Shown here in pieces: positions 16,792 to 24,256 of a stretch of DNA of 64,000 nucleotides. This stretch comes from Chitinophagaceae bacterium (GTDB lineage Bacteria; Bacteroidota; Bacteroidia; Chitinophagales; UBA10324): contig JADJAG010000008.1 of the NCBI GenBank assembly GCA_016704325.1, forward strand, positions 248,001-312,000. The letters are read 5' to 3'. Numbering within the stretch: the stretch's first letter is position 1; every line of letters starts with the position of its first letter. The translations under genes were made by a program, and so were the position numbers. The notes under the pieces are model-generated. The model saw only the letters and a list, made by a program, of their open reading frames with translations. It was not told the origin of the DNA and made no database searches.

Positions 16792-18561
16792 TTACCTGTG
16801 CTTTACTTCGTCAAGATCAATGTCTAAAAAGTCGCTTACCTCACTACAGAACCAATTCCACCTACTGAACATTGCATCCCAATTCCATTCTTCGTCAAAA
16901 GAAGCGGCATTGTAATCGTCAACTATTTGCTGGGTAATTCTAAATGCTGTTACTCCTTCGTTGCCCTCCTTATAAAATCCTTTTCCTGAATATGCTTTTA
17001 TCTTTTTCGCAAAACTGTCATTACTTGCGGCAATATTTTTAGCTCCACTTAACAGAGTAAGATTACCACCTGAATTTATCCAATCTTCAACATCTTCATC
17101 GTCATGAAAATTTTCCCACGCTTTATTTGATTTGTATCCTCTAGGTAGAATATGTTCAACATGTAAAGTTTTTTCCCAGATGTTAATCATTGACAAATTG
17201 CTATCGTCAAGTTGTTGGTATTCAATCATTGCTAAAAGTGGTTTACACCAAGGTTCATTGTAAATGTCATTGTTCAAATTGTCAACCGCTTTTGAAATTG
17301 TGCTGTTCTCTTTCAAATTTATTTCTAACTCTTTCTTTATGAAGCTGATTGGTTTGCCTTCCTTAATCCATTTGATAATATTGAAAGAAATTTGTTTGAT
17401 TTTGGTAAGTGTATAACCAGCAATCCAGTTTAGATAGTAATATCTTAAAAGTGCCTTTGAAAGTTCTTGATGTTGTGGATACTTACTGTGTAGTGAAGTT
17501 GTAATAATTGTGCGCCAGTATACTGCCCATCGTAAATAATATAATCCGTAAACAGTTTTGTCCTCCGCATCAAAAATGTGCTCTTTGTAACTGGTGCAGA
17601 AATTTTTAAAGTCCGAAATAATTTTGTTTGGTTCTTTATTTTGAAATTCTGAAACTAACTCGTCATATAATCCTCTCTTTGGATTTGCTGCTAAAAGATA
17701 ATATTCATACATCACGAACAAGTCGTTAATCGCATAGTAAGTATCAATCGCAATCGTCTCACAAGATTTCCAATCGTCAATGAATTGGTCTTCCTTCTGT
17801 CGTTTTAACTCTTGGTCTTTGTCATACCTAGATTGAATGCGTCCAATGAGGTAACTCTTTATTAAATCCGAATTTGAAAGTTCCAAACCTCTGTCATTCA
17901 GAACTTGAAAAAGCTTGATTGCAAAACTTACTGTTTGGCAATCAATACGAATTATCTTTACAGAATTAAAAATGTAGTTGAGCAATCTACCTGCTTCATC
18001 TTCTCCTAACTCGGTCAACTTTTGAGTAAAAAACCATGCTGTGTTTTTAAATTTGAATGAAGGGTCTTCTTCTCTTTTTATATCTTTCTTGAATGGCTTT
18101 TCGTATTCAGTTGTGTTTCCTACAAGAATTAACTCGTCAAAGTCGCTTTGATGATTTGAATGAGTTTTCAATCTCAATCTTTCAAATCTGTCATTGAAGC
18201 GAATTGATGTCTCAAGAATTTTATTGTCAACTGCAAAGGGGTCGGTGTCTAAAAGGTTATGATTTATTTTCGGATACAAGTCCCGATAAACACACATTAG
18301 AATAGTGAGTGTCGTAAGTCGTTGTTGTCCGTCAACAACATCTAGATATGTTGAAGATTCTTCGGGTTTCGCTGTAATAACTGAACCTAAAAAATAATTT
18401 GGGTTGTTCTCATGAGATTCCTTTAGGTCGTCCCAGAGCTTTTCAAGTTGCTCATCATTCCATGAGTAAGGTCTTTGATAGCGTGGAATTTGATAAAGTG
18501 AATCAGTGTTTCCAAAAAGCTGTTTAATTGTCAAACTGGATGGTTTAAAAATATCTTCCAT
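16792..18561 (-). CDS. DUF262-DUF1524 protein, GmrSD-like type IV restriction enzyme
   Basis: Type IV enzymes of this class cut modified (for example glucosylated hydroxymethylcytosine) phage DNA using NTP. The N-terminal DUF262 domain shows IPRYQRPYSW, VDGQQRLTTL and the nucleotide-linked NDRGLELSNSDLIKSY. The C-terminal DUF1524 HNH-like nuclease shows HVEHILPRG, then GNLTLLSGAKNIAASN and a following FAKKI. Length (589) and domain order match the fused GmrSD form. The gene stands alone, about 250 bases from each neighbour. It lies in an island with a type I R-M locus, in line with a defence role. The target modification is not predictable. Confidence 0.92.
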   Translation of the reverse strand: MEDIFKPSSLTIKQLFGNTDSLYQIPRYQRPYSWNDEQLEKLWDDLKESHENNPNYFLGSVITAKPEESSTYLDVVDGQQRLTTLTILMCVYRDLYPKINHNLLDTDPFAVDNKILETSIRFNDRFERLRLKTHSNHQSDFDELILVGNTTEYEKPFKKDIKREEDPSFKFKNTAWFFTQKLTELGEDEAGRLLNYIFNSVKIIRIDCQTVSFAIKLFQVLNDRGLELSNSDLIKSYLIGRIQSRYDKDQELKRQKEDQFIDDWKSCETIAIDTYYAINDLFVMYEYYLLAANPKRGLYDELVSEFQNKEPNKIISDFKNFCTSYKEHIFDAEDKTVYGLYYLRWAVYWRTIITTSLHSKYPQHQELSKALLRYYYLNWIAGYTLTKIKQISFNIIKWIKEGKPISFIKKELEINLKENSTISKAVDNLNNDIYNEPWCKPLLAMIEYQQLDDSNLSMINIWEKTLHVEHILPRGYKSNKAWENFHDDEDVEDWINSGGNLTLLSGAKNIAASNDSFAKKIKAYSGKGFYKEGNEGVTAFRITQQIVDDYNAASFDEEWNWDAMFSRWNWFCSEVSDFLDIDLDEVKHR

Positions 18562-18815
18562 AGTACTTAGTTACCCTGTCTTATATTCTATTTTATTTAA
18601 AAATATTTGTACAATGTTTGTCAGTTAAAAGTTAGCGGCGTCCCCACGGGGATGCAGATAAAATTTATGTTTAAGAGGGTTTCGGCTATTTCTTTATTAT
18701 GGTAGAATCCTATTCTATTTAAATTGAAAAGATTGTAATCTATATGGATAATTCTGCGCAATGCGTCAATCTCTTGGTACCTATCTCTTATTGAAGCTTT
18801 GTTTCGAATGTGTAT

Positions 18816-19328
18816 TCACTTAAGTCGAATTGCTTCCAAATATCTTCTTTTTATATTAAATTTATTAAAAATCTTCAAAGCGAGCTTTACCAAATTAACT
18901 ACATCTTCTTTATTGTAAAGTAGTACAGCTTTCTTTTTCGTTGGATTGCGCCAGTCCCTCCAAATTTGAAAGATGCTTGTTTTGTATTTCACAACCTGCC
19001 TGCGAATTCCGAATTTGTGCTCCAGGTCCTTTAATTTAAAGCTGCCGGTTTTTATATGGTCTTTAAAAACCTTCATCAGGTTCACGCAACGGAATTTATC
19101 CCGGAATTTCCATTTGAAGAACTTTTCCAGCATGCCGGTATCCGGTCCGTAACAAAACACGCTGCCGTTTACTTTGGCAAATAGTTTTTTGAAGTTTTTC
19201 GAGGTCAGCTTTTTCCCGTAAAGTTGCCCGAAGTATTTGTTATCGTAAGAATAACCGATTAGAAAAATGCGCTGGTTTAAATACCACTCCGCATCAATGT
19301 AGAGGTTGATTACTTTTTCTTTAGCCAT
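18816..19328 (-). CDS. RNase H-like (DEDD-type) exonuclease-fold protein
   Basis: This 170-residue protein has the outline of a predicted 3'-5' exonuclease of the RNase_H_2/YprB type. It shows DxE in YIDAEWY, an Asp in FCYGPDTGMLEKFF, LEHKFGI, and a late YNKEDVVNL with Asp. Residues between are basic and aromatic. Such short proteins are found in Bacteroidota mobile regions. The start at MAKEKVINLYIDAEW puts the first acidic motif at residues 12-14, as expected. Repeat copy D lies just upstream. Substrate and role are unknown. Confidence 0.65.
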   Translation of the reverse strand: MAKEKVINLYIDAEWYLNQRIFLIGYSYDNKYFGQLYGKKLTSKNFKKLFAKVNGSVFCYGPDTGMLEKFFKWKFRDKFRCVNLMKVFKDHIKTGSFKLKDLEHKFGIRRQVVKYKTSIFQIWRDWRNPTKKKAVLLYNKEDVVNLVKLALKIFNKFNIKRRYLEAIRLK

Positions 19329-19344
19329 TTTGTTGATTGTACCC

Positions 19345-19386
19345 GGTGAAATTGTTCTGAAACCTGCGCCCAGATATATTTTCAGC
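19345..19386 (+). repeat. Interspersed repeat copy D
   Basis: Only the right half of the repeat is kept: CTGAAAC...CCCAGATATATTTTCAGC. It starts after the 5' end of the exonuclease-like gene and ends inside the stop region of the helix-turn-helix gene. Confidence 0.6.
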
Positions 19387-19672
19387 GTTTTATGCTGAAG
19401 GCTTTGTTATAATGGCGTTTCAGGAATTCTTCCACATCACTGGTGCGGTACAGGATCTTAGCGCCTACCTGGCTAAAGGATAGCTCTCCGTTGTCGCGGT
19501 AGTTCTGGAGCGTGCGCTTGCTCACCTTGAGCCATTTGCAGACTTCGTTATTGTCCAGCCACAGGTCATCAGGCGTCGTATTCTTTAGGCGGGTATCTAT
19601 GCCAGCCTTGATCTGATTTAGTTGCTCCAGCAGTTGCTGGAATGCTTTGGATTCGATGGTGATTACTTCCAT
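19382..19672 (-). CDS. Helix-turn-helix protein, excisionase/MerR-like
   Basis: This 96-residue DNA-binding protein has the Bacteroidota mobile-element excisionase-like pattern: WLDNNEVCKWLKVSKRTLQ (helix-turn-helix), YRDNGELSFSQ and VEEFLKRHY. A short helical N-terminus precedes it. Proteins of this type direct excision of integrated elements or regulate their mobility genes. It lies between the exonuclease-like gene and the RteC-like gene, near tRNA-Lys. No integrase is visible in the window, so the element may extend to the left of base 1 or be degraded. Confidence 0.85.
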   Translation of the reverse strand: MEVITIESKAFQQLLEQLNQIKAGIDTRLKNTTPDDLWLDNNEVCKWLKVSKRTLQNYRDNGELSFSQVGAKILYRTSDVEEFLKRHYNKAFSIKR

Positions 19673-19787
19673 GCTTCAGCGGTTTTGTTTTAATAAAAAC
19701 CTGCTGCGAATATGTGGTGCAATTGGAAGATTTTTGCGGTAGTATAGGGTAGTACTACCCTAGAGAAAGCATATGATAATCAATAAG

Positions 19788-20015
19788 TTAAGTGTCTTTT
19801 TTTTGTTTCATCCGGATTGCGATTTTTTGCATTCTATCGAAGTTATCAGTCCAAAAGTCTAATGCTTTTTCTGTAGGAGTAGCGTAAAACTTATCAATGC
19901 TTCCAACACTTACATCATCCTGAGCTTTTGATTCAAAGCTTCTGCTGATCACCCTGAAAAGGGATGCTGAAATCCTTTTATCTATTATATGATTTTCCAC
20001 CATCGCTTTAAACAA
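19788..20015 (-). CDS. C-terminal fragment of a Bacteroidota mobile-element protein
   Basis: The frame encodes a domain with LTVDQLAFLFKAMVENHIID and SFESKAQDDVSVGSIDKFY. This matches the C-terminal domain pattern of proteins encoded beside integrases in Bacteroidota, which is RteC-like in outline. The open frame extends upstream to 20087, before the annotated Met. Comparison with the upstream gene suggests one protein interrupted at a run of seven A (8 expected) near 20070-20076. The final residues are KQKKDT. Confidence 0.55.
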   Translation of the reverse strand: MFKAMVENHIIDKRISASLFRVISRSFESKAQDDVSVGSIDKFYATPTEKALDFWTDNFDRMQKIAIRMKQKKDT

Positions 20016-20046
20016 AAAGGCAAGCTGGTCAACGGTTAGGTATGTT

Positions 20047-20730
20047 TTAATTTTCTCTCCACCCGAGTTTTTTTACATTGTTTTCATTTTCCTTTATCCA
20101 TTGATCAGATGCAGCAATCAATTCCTTGGACAAAAGAGGTTCTTCCCATTTACGTTTGATCAATACCAAATATTTTATAAAGTGGCTTAAATCACCCTCG
20201 AAATTATGGTCTATATGGTATTCCATGAATTGAACCAGGTAGCTCAGGTCACACTGGCGCAACGCGAAAGCGAATAGCAATTCAAACGTACCTGCGTCAA
20301 CCATTTTCTTTGTTATCCGCAGCGGTTCCCTGAATTCAAAAAGATAATAGAAGTACTTGTCTGGCTTCCCAATCCTGGAAGGTTGTCTTGGTCCTTCAAT
20401 AGGATACTCTAGCTTGAGAACAAAGTGATCAACTTTAAAATTTTGCATCTGCAAATGCGCCATTTCACCGCTGGCAAGCTTTTCGTGCTTCAATTCAAGA
20501 TAATTATCAGTTGAGTTTGTCGAGCTGATGGAGGGCTTTGTGTGCTTTTCTAGAAGTGATCTAATGGTCATTTCTAAACTGTCAGCTAATCTATCAGGGC
20601 ATTTTTTAGCAAGGTATTCTTCACCCTCTCTTGCATAATCACCTTCATTACTAAAGATACGGCCGGTATTTATTTCGAAGTCATTTTCATTCTCATATAC
20701 CTGATCTTCTAATAAGTTATCACCTTCCAT
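20047..20730 (-). CDS. Mobile-element protein, N-terminal part (possible frameshift)
   Basis: This 227-residue acidic protein of unknown function ends KKLGWREN at a TAA immediately after an A run. Reading on in the next frame gives the fragment at 19788-20015. The middle has KYFYYLFEFREPLRITKK and ALRQCDLSYLVQFMEYH. No helicase, nuclease or membrane motif is visible. With the C-terminal fragment it would be about 310 residues, consistent with Bacteroidota proteins found near integrative elements. A single-base homopolymer deletion would explain the split, but it could also be a natural pair of genes. Confidence 0.55.
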   Translation of the reverse strand: MEGDNLLEDQVYENENDFEINTGRIFSNEGDYAREGEEYLAKKCPDRLADSLEMTIRSLLEKHTKPSISSTNSTDNYLELKHEKLASGEMAHLQMQNFKVDHFVLKLEYPIEGPRQPSRIGKPDKYFYYLFEFREPLRITKKMVDAGTFELLFAFALRQCDLSYLVQFMEYHIDHNFEGDLSHFIKYLVLIKRKWEEPLLSKELIAASDQWIKENENNVKKLGWREN

Positions 20731-20842
20731 TACAATAAAATTTTAGAGTGAATGGGTAAGATAATCATTAATAAAATCTGCAAATCAGGTGGTGAAGGTT
20801 CCTTAGTTAACAATGTTTACCCTATGTTTACCCCGAAACTAA

Positions 20843-20877
20843 AAACGCCTCGTAAATCATTGATTTACAAGGCGTTA
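20843..20877. terminator. Long near-perfect hairpin beside tRNA-Lys
   Basis: AACGCC...GTAAATCA TTGATTTAC...GGCGTT forms a nearly perfect palindrome of about 16 bp per arm, starting 13 bases past the tRNA 3' end. It can end tRNA transcription (minus strand). Its form also resembles sequences at the ends of Bacteroidota integrative elements, so it may mark the junction between island and core. Confidence 0.55.
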
Positions 20878-20890
20878 GTTGTCTGATATG

Positions 20891-20963
20891 TGATCCCGCT
20901 GGGACTCGAACCCAGGACCCCAACATTAAAAGTGTTATGCTCTACCAGCTGAGCTACGGAATC
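20891..20963 (-). tRNA. tRNA-Lys (anticodon UUU)
   Basis: The reverse complement begins GATTCCGTAGCTCAGCTGG and ends CGGGATCA. The acceptor stem GATTCCG/CGGGATC pairs with one G-T wobble. The anticodon loop reads ACTTTTAAT, giving UUU. The T arm TGGGTTCGAGTCCCA is canonical. CCA is not encoded. Accessory genes lie immediately on its 3' side, as is usual for an integration target. Confidence 0.95.
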
Positions 20964-21041
20964 GTTTTATGAAAAGAGTGTGCAAAGATAGTCGGTGAAT
21001 CAGGAATTGCAAATGGGGAGGGATAAATTGTTGGAGAGGGT

Positions 21042-21118
21042 AGGTTGAAGGGTTGAATGGTTGAATGGTTGAATGGCTAAATGGCTGGATGGCTGAATTG
21101 TTAAATTGTTAAATTGTT
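21042..21118. repeat. Tandem 8-9 base repeat (GTTGAATG family)
   Basis: GTTGAATG, GGTTGAATG, GGCTAAATG and GTTAAATT follow one another without a fixed register. The same family recurs at about 23123-23250 and 33718-33772. Confidence 0.8.
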
Positions 21119-21165
21119 GCGGCGAAGCCGATAACTCGTTACTCGCTACTCAATACTACCGACTT

Positions 21166-21230
21166 CCGACTAACTACTTCCGACTATCCGCTTCCGACTA
21201 TCCGCTTCCGACTATCCGCTTCCGACTTTT
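21166..21230. repeat. Tandem 14-base repeat (CTTCCGACTATCCG family)
   Basis: Three to four near-identical copies of CTTCCGACTATCCG follow degenerate ones. The same unit appears reversed at about 22305-22350, on the other side of rnpB and the cold-shock gene. Confidence 0.85.
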
Positions 21231-21237
21231 AAAAAAT

Positions 21238-21692
21238 GCTGCAGGATCATAAGCCGGATTCTGTATCATCCAACGAAGGGTTGGTGAATTGGATTTCTCC
21301 AACCACCGCTGCTCCTTCAGATGCTGACATTCATTTATCTGGTCCCGTTGTCGCCAACGGGATCGAGCGGTCTACCCACCTCCGGATCATCATGAAGATG
21401 AATAGGGCGAGCAGCCCTACCAACTGCCTTTTGAGCAGTTAACCGGAGTATATTTGACCTTACAGCCCGCAAGGTTTACCCGTCCCTGGTGTTGCCACCA
21501 CGGACCGTGAGCTCTTACCTCACATTTTCACCTTTACCCCGACAAGTATTGTCTGGGAAGTTATTTTCTGTGGCACTGTCTTCTCCCGATACATAATATC
21601 AGGAAACCATCCGTTAGGTGGTGCGGCGCTCTGTGCTGTCCGGACTTTCCTCCCTCCCGCTTTTACGGAAGAGCGAATGTCTCACCTGCAGC
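21238..21692 (-). ncRNA. rnpB: RNase P RNA (catalytic RNA of tRNA 5' processing)
   Basis: The reverse complement carries the conserved P4 strand GAGGAAAGTCCGGAC near the 5' end and GAATCCGGCTTATGATCC near the 3' end. The P1 helix closes the molecule (GCTGCAGG 5', CCTGCAGC 3'). About 455 nt is long for a type A RNA but within the range given the simple-repeat neighbourhood. It removes 5' leaders from pre-tRNA, with the protein subunit encoded elsewhere. Ends are set by the P1 pairing and are accurate to a few bases. Confidence 0.95.
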
Positions 21693-21990
21693 AAGTTTTT
21701 CAAAGAACATTTAAATCTACCACACACTACACATTAATCTATCATTCAGCAAGTTATAATTAACTACCTAAATCTTCACCTAATATCTCAAACGTCTTGC
21801 TGATTAGCTGCTTTAGCCCTCCATTTTGTAGAATGAGCGAGCCTCTAAACAACCGAATAAACTAAGAACCATGACCAAAAGTACATGCGAATTCATATCG
21901 ATTCATCTACTCTCAATAACCGTTTGAAAGAGGTACAACCTGCCATCAACCTGCGCATTAACATCGTACAGCTATAGCCCGTTCCCAAAT
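21693..21990. other. Spacer between rnpB and the cold-shock gene
   Basis: Nothing coding is seen apart from a nineteen-codon frame near 21870. The rnpB promoter (minus strand) should lie at about 21700-21740, but no box is certain. Confidence 0.4.
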
Positions 21991-22017
21991 GAAAAGCCCC
22001 TGATTCCTCAGGGGCTT
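21991..22017 (-). terminator. Intrinsic terminator after the cold-shock gene
   Basis: On the minus strand AAGCCCCTGA...TCAGGGGCTT forms a perfect 10-bp hairpin followed by TTC. It lies 25 bases past the cold-shock stop. Confidence 0.85.
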
Positions 22018-22041
22018 CCCGCTAAAAGGTTGCAGGGATGA

Positions 22042-22236
22042 CTATGAAATCACTTTCACATTCACCGCATTAGGGCCTTTTTTTCCTTCGGAGATCTCGA
22101 AAGAAACATTGTCGTTTTCACGGATGTCGTTGATCAGACCTGTTGCGTGAACGAAAATTTCTTCATTCGTGCCATCCTGAATGATGAAGCCAAATCCCTT
22201 GGATTTGTTGTAGAATTTTACTTTACCTGTGTCCAT
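22042..22236 (-). CDS. cspA: Cold-shock RNA chaperone
   Basis: CspA-family proteins bind single-stranded RNA and DNA through a five-stranded barrel and melt mRNA structure. The 64-residue protein carries RNP1 KGFGFI and RNP2 IFVHAT, with GKVKFYNKSKG at the start. Length is normal for the family. It has its own terminator. The upstream gap is AT-rich and then runs into a simple repeat (22305-22350). Whether it is cold-induced or constitutive cannot be told. Confidence 0.95.
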   Translation of the reverse strand: MDTGKVKFYNKSKGFGFIIQDGTNEEIFVHATGLINDIRENDNVSFEISEGKKGPNAVNVKVIS

Positions 22237-22304
22237 TGAAATTGTAATTAAAAATTAAAAAAAGAAAACGTAGCAAATATAAAAAAAATATAAACAGAAG
22301 ACGA

Positions 22305-22400
22305 GAAAAGTCGGAAGTAGATAGTCGGAAGTAGATAGTCGGAAGTCGGAAGTAGCTAGTCCTCAGTCTTAAGTCCTCCGTCCTGGTTCCTGGTTCCTCC
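22305..22400. repeat. Tandem 14-base repeat, inverted relative to the one at 21166
   Basis: AGTCGGAAGTAGAT recurs with small changes, being the reverse complement of the CTTCCGACTATC unit. A region with AGTCCTCAG, AAGTCCTCC and CCTGGTTCC repeats follows. The 64-residue reading frame over it is an artefact. Confidence 0.8.
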
Positions 22401-22409
22401 CTCCCTCCC

Positions 22410-23114
22410 CTACGCAATCACCGTCCTCCGATCATTCACCACATCAGAATAAACCAATCCATCCCTTAGCCTGACGATTCTGTGCGCATAGAGGGAGATA
22501 TCTTCTTCATGTGTTACAATAATTACGGTATTACCCTCCCGGTGAATCTGATCGAAGATACCCATGATTTCTATAGACGTTTTGCTATCGAGGTTCCCGG
22601 TAGGTTCATCAGCGAGAATTATAGAAGGATTGTTAACAAGGGCACGTGCAATGGCCACCCGTTGTTTCTGTCCTCCCGAAAGTTCATTGGGCTTGTGGTC
22701 CATCCGGTCAGAAAGACTAACTGCATTGAGCATTTCAGTTGCTTTTTCATCGCGGTATGATTTTGATTTGCCTGCATAGATCAGGGGCAACGCTACATTT
22801 TCCAAAGCTGTCATGCGTGGCATCAGGTTAAATGTCTGGAAGACAAATCCGATCTCTTTATTCCTGATAACAGCCAGCTCATTATCCGTCATGACGCTTA
22901 CGTCGTTACCATTCAGTAAATACTTTCCACTGCTGGGTGTGTCGAGCGCGCCGATAATATTCATTAAAGTCGACTTACCGGAACCCGAAGGCCCCATCAA
23001 AGCCACATATTCATTCTTATGAATGGTGAGGCTGATCTCTTTCAATGCCGGGATTACTACCTTTTCCAGCACATAGTCTTTTCGGATTTTTTCAAGGGAG
23101 ATGATTTCGGGCAT
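22410..23114 (-). CDS. ABC transporter ATPase, LolD/MacB type
   Basis: This 234-residue ATPase has Walker A GPSGSGKS (41-48), signature LSGGQ (145-149), and Walker B followed by DEP (169-171). It also has NLMPRMTALENVALPL, which is characteristic of the LolD/MacB/FtsE-like family. Such ATPases power a partner FtsX-like permease for lipoprotein release or for export of peptides. No permease lies beside it, so it stands alone here. The coding region runs directly into the simple-repeat tract upstream of its start, so its promoter must lie inside or before the repeats. Confidence 0.93.
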   Translation of the reverse strand: MPEIISLEKIRKDYVLEKVVIPALKEISLTIHKNEYVALMGPSGSGKSTLMNIIGALDTPSSGKYLLNGNDVSVMTDNELAVIRNKEIGFVFQTFNLMPRMTALENVALPLIYAGKSKSYRDEKATEMLNAVSLSDRMDHKPNELSGGQKQRVAIARALVNNPSIILADEPTGNLDSKTSIEIMGIFDQIHREGNTVIIVTHEEDISLYAHRIVRLRDGLVYSDVVNDRRTVIA

Positions 23115-23122
23115 CTTGGTGA

Positions 23123-23250
23123 GTGGAGTGGTTGGTTGAATGGTTGTATGTCTAAACTGTTAAATTGTTAAACTGATAAATGGCTAAATGGTTGAATGGT
23201 TAAATGGTTAAATGGTTAAATGGTTGCATTGTTAAATTGCTAATTGCTGC
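23123..23250. repeat. Low-complexity repeat (GTTGAATG/GTTAAATG family)
   Basis: A mix of GTTGAATGG, GTTAAATTG, GATAAATGG and GGTTAAATG fills the gap upstream of the ABC gene. It matches the family at 21042-21118 and 33718-33772. Confidence 0.8.
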
Positions 23251-23289
23251 CAGACTTCATTATACCTTAGAAACTGGAATTGAGCAATA

Positions 23290-23475
23290 AAACTGTATAT
23301 CATCACGTCATCACATCGGCACATCACCTCATCATTACATCGACACATCAATTCATCTGCACATCGGCACATCGGCACATCGGCACATCAATTCATCGGC
23401 ACATCAATTCATCGGCACATCACCACATCGGCACATCGGCACATCAATTCATCGGCACATCACCACATCAACCCA
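23290..23475. repeat. Tandem repeat of ACATCGGC/ACATCAATTC units
   Basis: CACATCGGCACATCAATTCAT and CACATCACCACATC units repeat irregularly. They encode a His/Thr-rich reading frame by accident. The spacing is not regular and there are no unique spacers, so this is not a CRISPR array. Confidence 0.85.
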
Positions 23476-24222
23476 TCAACCTTCCCCAAACTCCCTCAAC
23501 TTCTCCTCAATAACACGATACACCTTTTGTCTCAGCGGTTCCACATCATCAAGCGTCATGCCTTTAGTTTCGATTGGCGAATGTACAAACACTCTTGCTA
23601 TTCCGGGACGGCCATATGCTTTCCAACCATCTACATAAAGAATTTTCCAGTTATCAGCCATGGTTACCGGAACAATGGGTACCTGGTGCTCAATGGCCAT
23701 CTTAAAAGGACCGTTCTTGAACCGTACCATCTTAGGAGGATGCGGGCCGATCATACCTTCGGGGTAAACGACAATGCTCATGCCTTTCTTCAACCCTTTT
23801 CCGGCTTCGCTCATACCTTTTAATGATTCGCGTGCATTTTCGCGGTTGATCAGGATATCAATTGACTTAAAAAAAATATTAAGTATCGGAAGGGATCCCA
23901 GCTCTTCCTTGGCCATAAACCGCCAATTGCGCCTGGCCGCCATTGCCGACATCGGTATATCGAAGTAAGAAAAGTGGTTGGCACAGAATACATAATTGCG
24001 GTGCTTGCTCAGCTTTTGCTGGTAATGAATCCTGGGAATGATACCGGTAAAAGTGAATAGCAGATAACCCCAGACAATGCGCAACCTGTTGGCATAGTTC
24101 CACCATTTCTCCCTCGACAACGTGATGGCAAAAGCAGGATACAGGACTAAAAAAATAAGGACAAAGATGAAGAAGTACCAATATGCCCAAACAACCTTCA
24201 GCCCATGTGTGATTATTTTCAC
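23476..24222 (-). CDS. 1-acyl-sn-glycerol-3-phosphate acyltransferase (PlsC-like)
   Basis: The enzyme adds the second fatty acid to lysophosphatidic acid in phospholipid synthesis. Motif I is NHFSYFD (His-x4-Asp), motif III is VVYPEGMIG, and a hydrophobic N-terminal helix (YWYFFIFVLIFLVLYPAF) anchors it in the inner membrane. The longest frame begins at 24294 and would overlap the divergent trpS start at 24257. The GTG at 24222, giving about 248 residues, avoids the overlap and is preferred, though unproven. The gene ends in the simple-repeat region. Confidence 0.85.
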   Translation of the reverse strand: MKIITHGLKVVWAYWYFFIFVLIFLVLYPAFAITLSREKWWNYANRLRIVWGYLLFTFTGIIPRIHYQQKLSKHRNYVFCANHFSYFDIPMSAMAARRNWRFMAKEELGSLPILNIFFKSIDILINRENARESLKGMSEAGKGLKKGMSIVVYPEGMIGPHPPKMVRFKNGPFKMAIEHQVPIVPVTMADNWKILYVDGWKAYGRPGIARVFVHSPIETKGMTLDDVEPLRQKVYRVIEEKLREFGEG

Positions 24223-24256
24223 GGTGTCAAAAATAATTTTTTTTACTTTGCCCGCT

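Noticed and set aside
22223..22417. 64-residue frame upstream of the cold-shock gene
   Set aside because: It is translated from a tandem repeat rich in Arg and Leu codons and has no coding character.
23280..23513. His/Thr-rich 77-residue reading frame and a possible CRISPR array
   Set aside because: The frame is made only of ACATCGGC/ACATCAATTC repeats. The repeats have variable spacing and no unique spacers, so it is neither a gene nor a CRISPR array.
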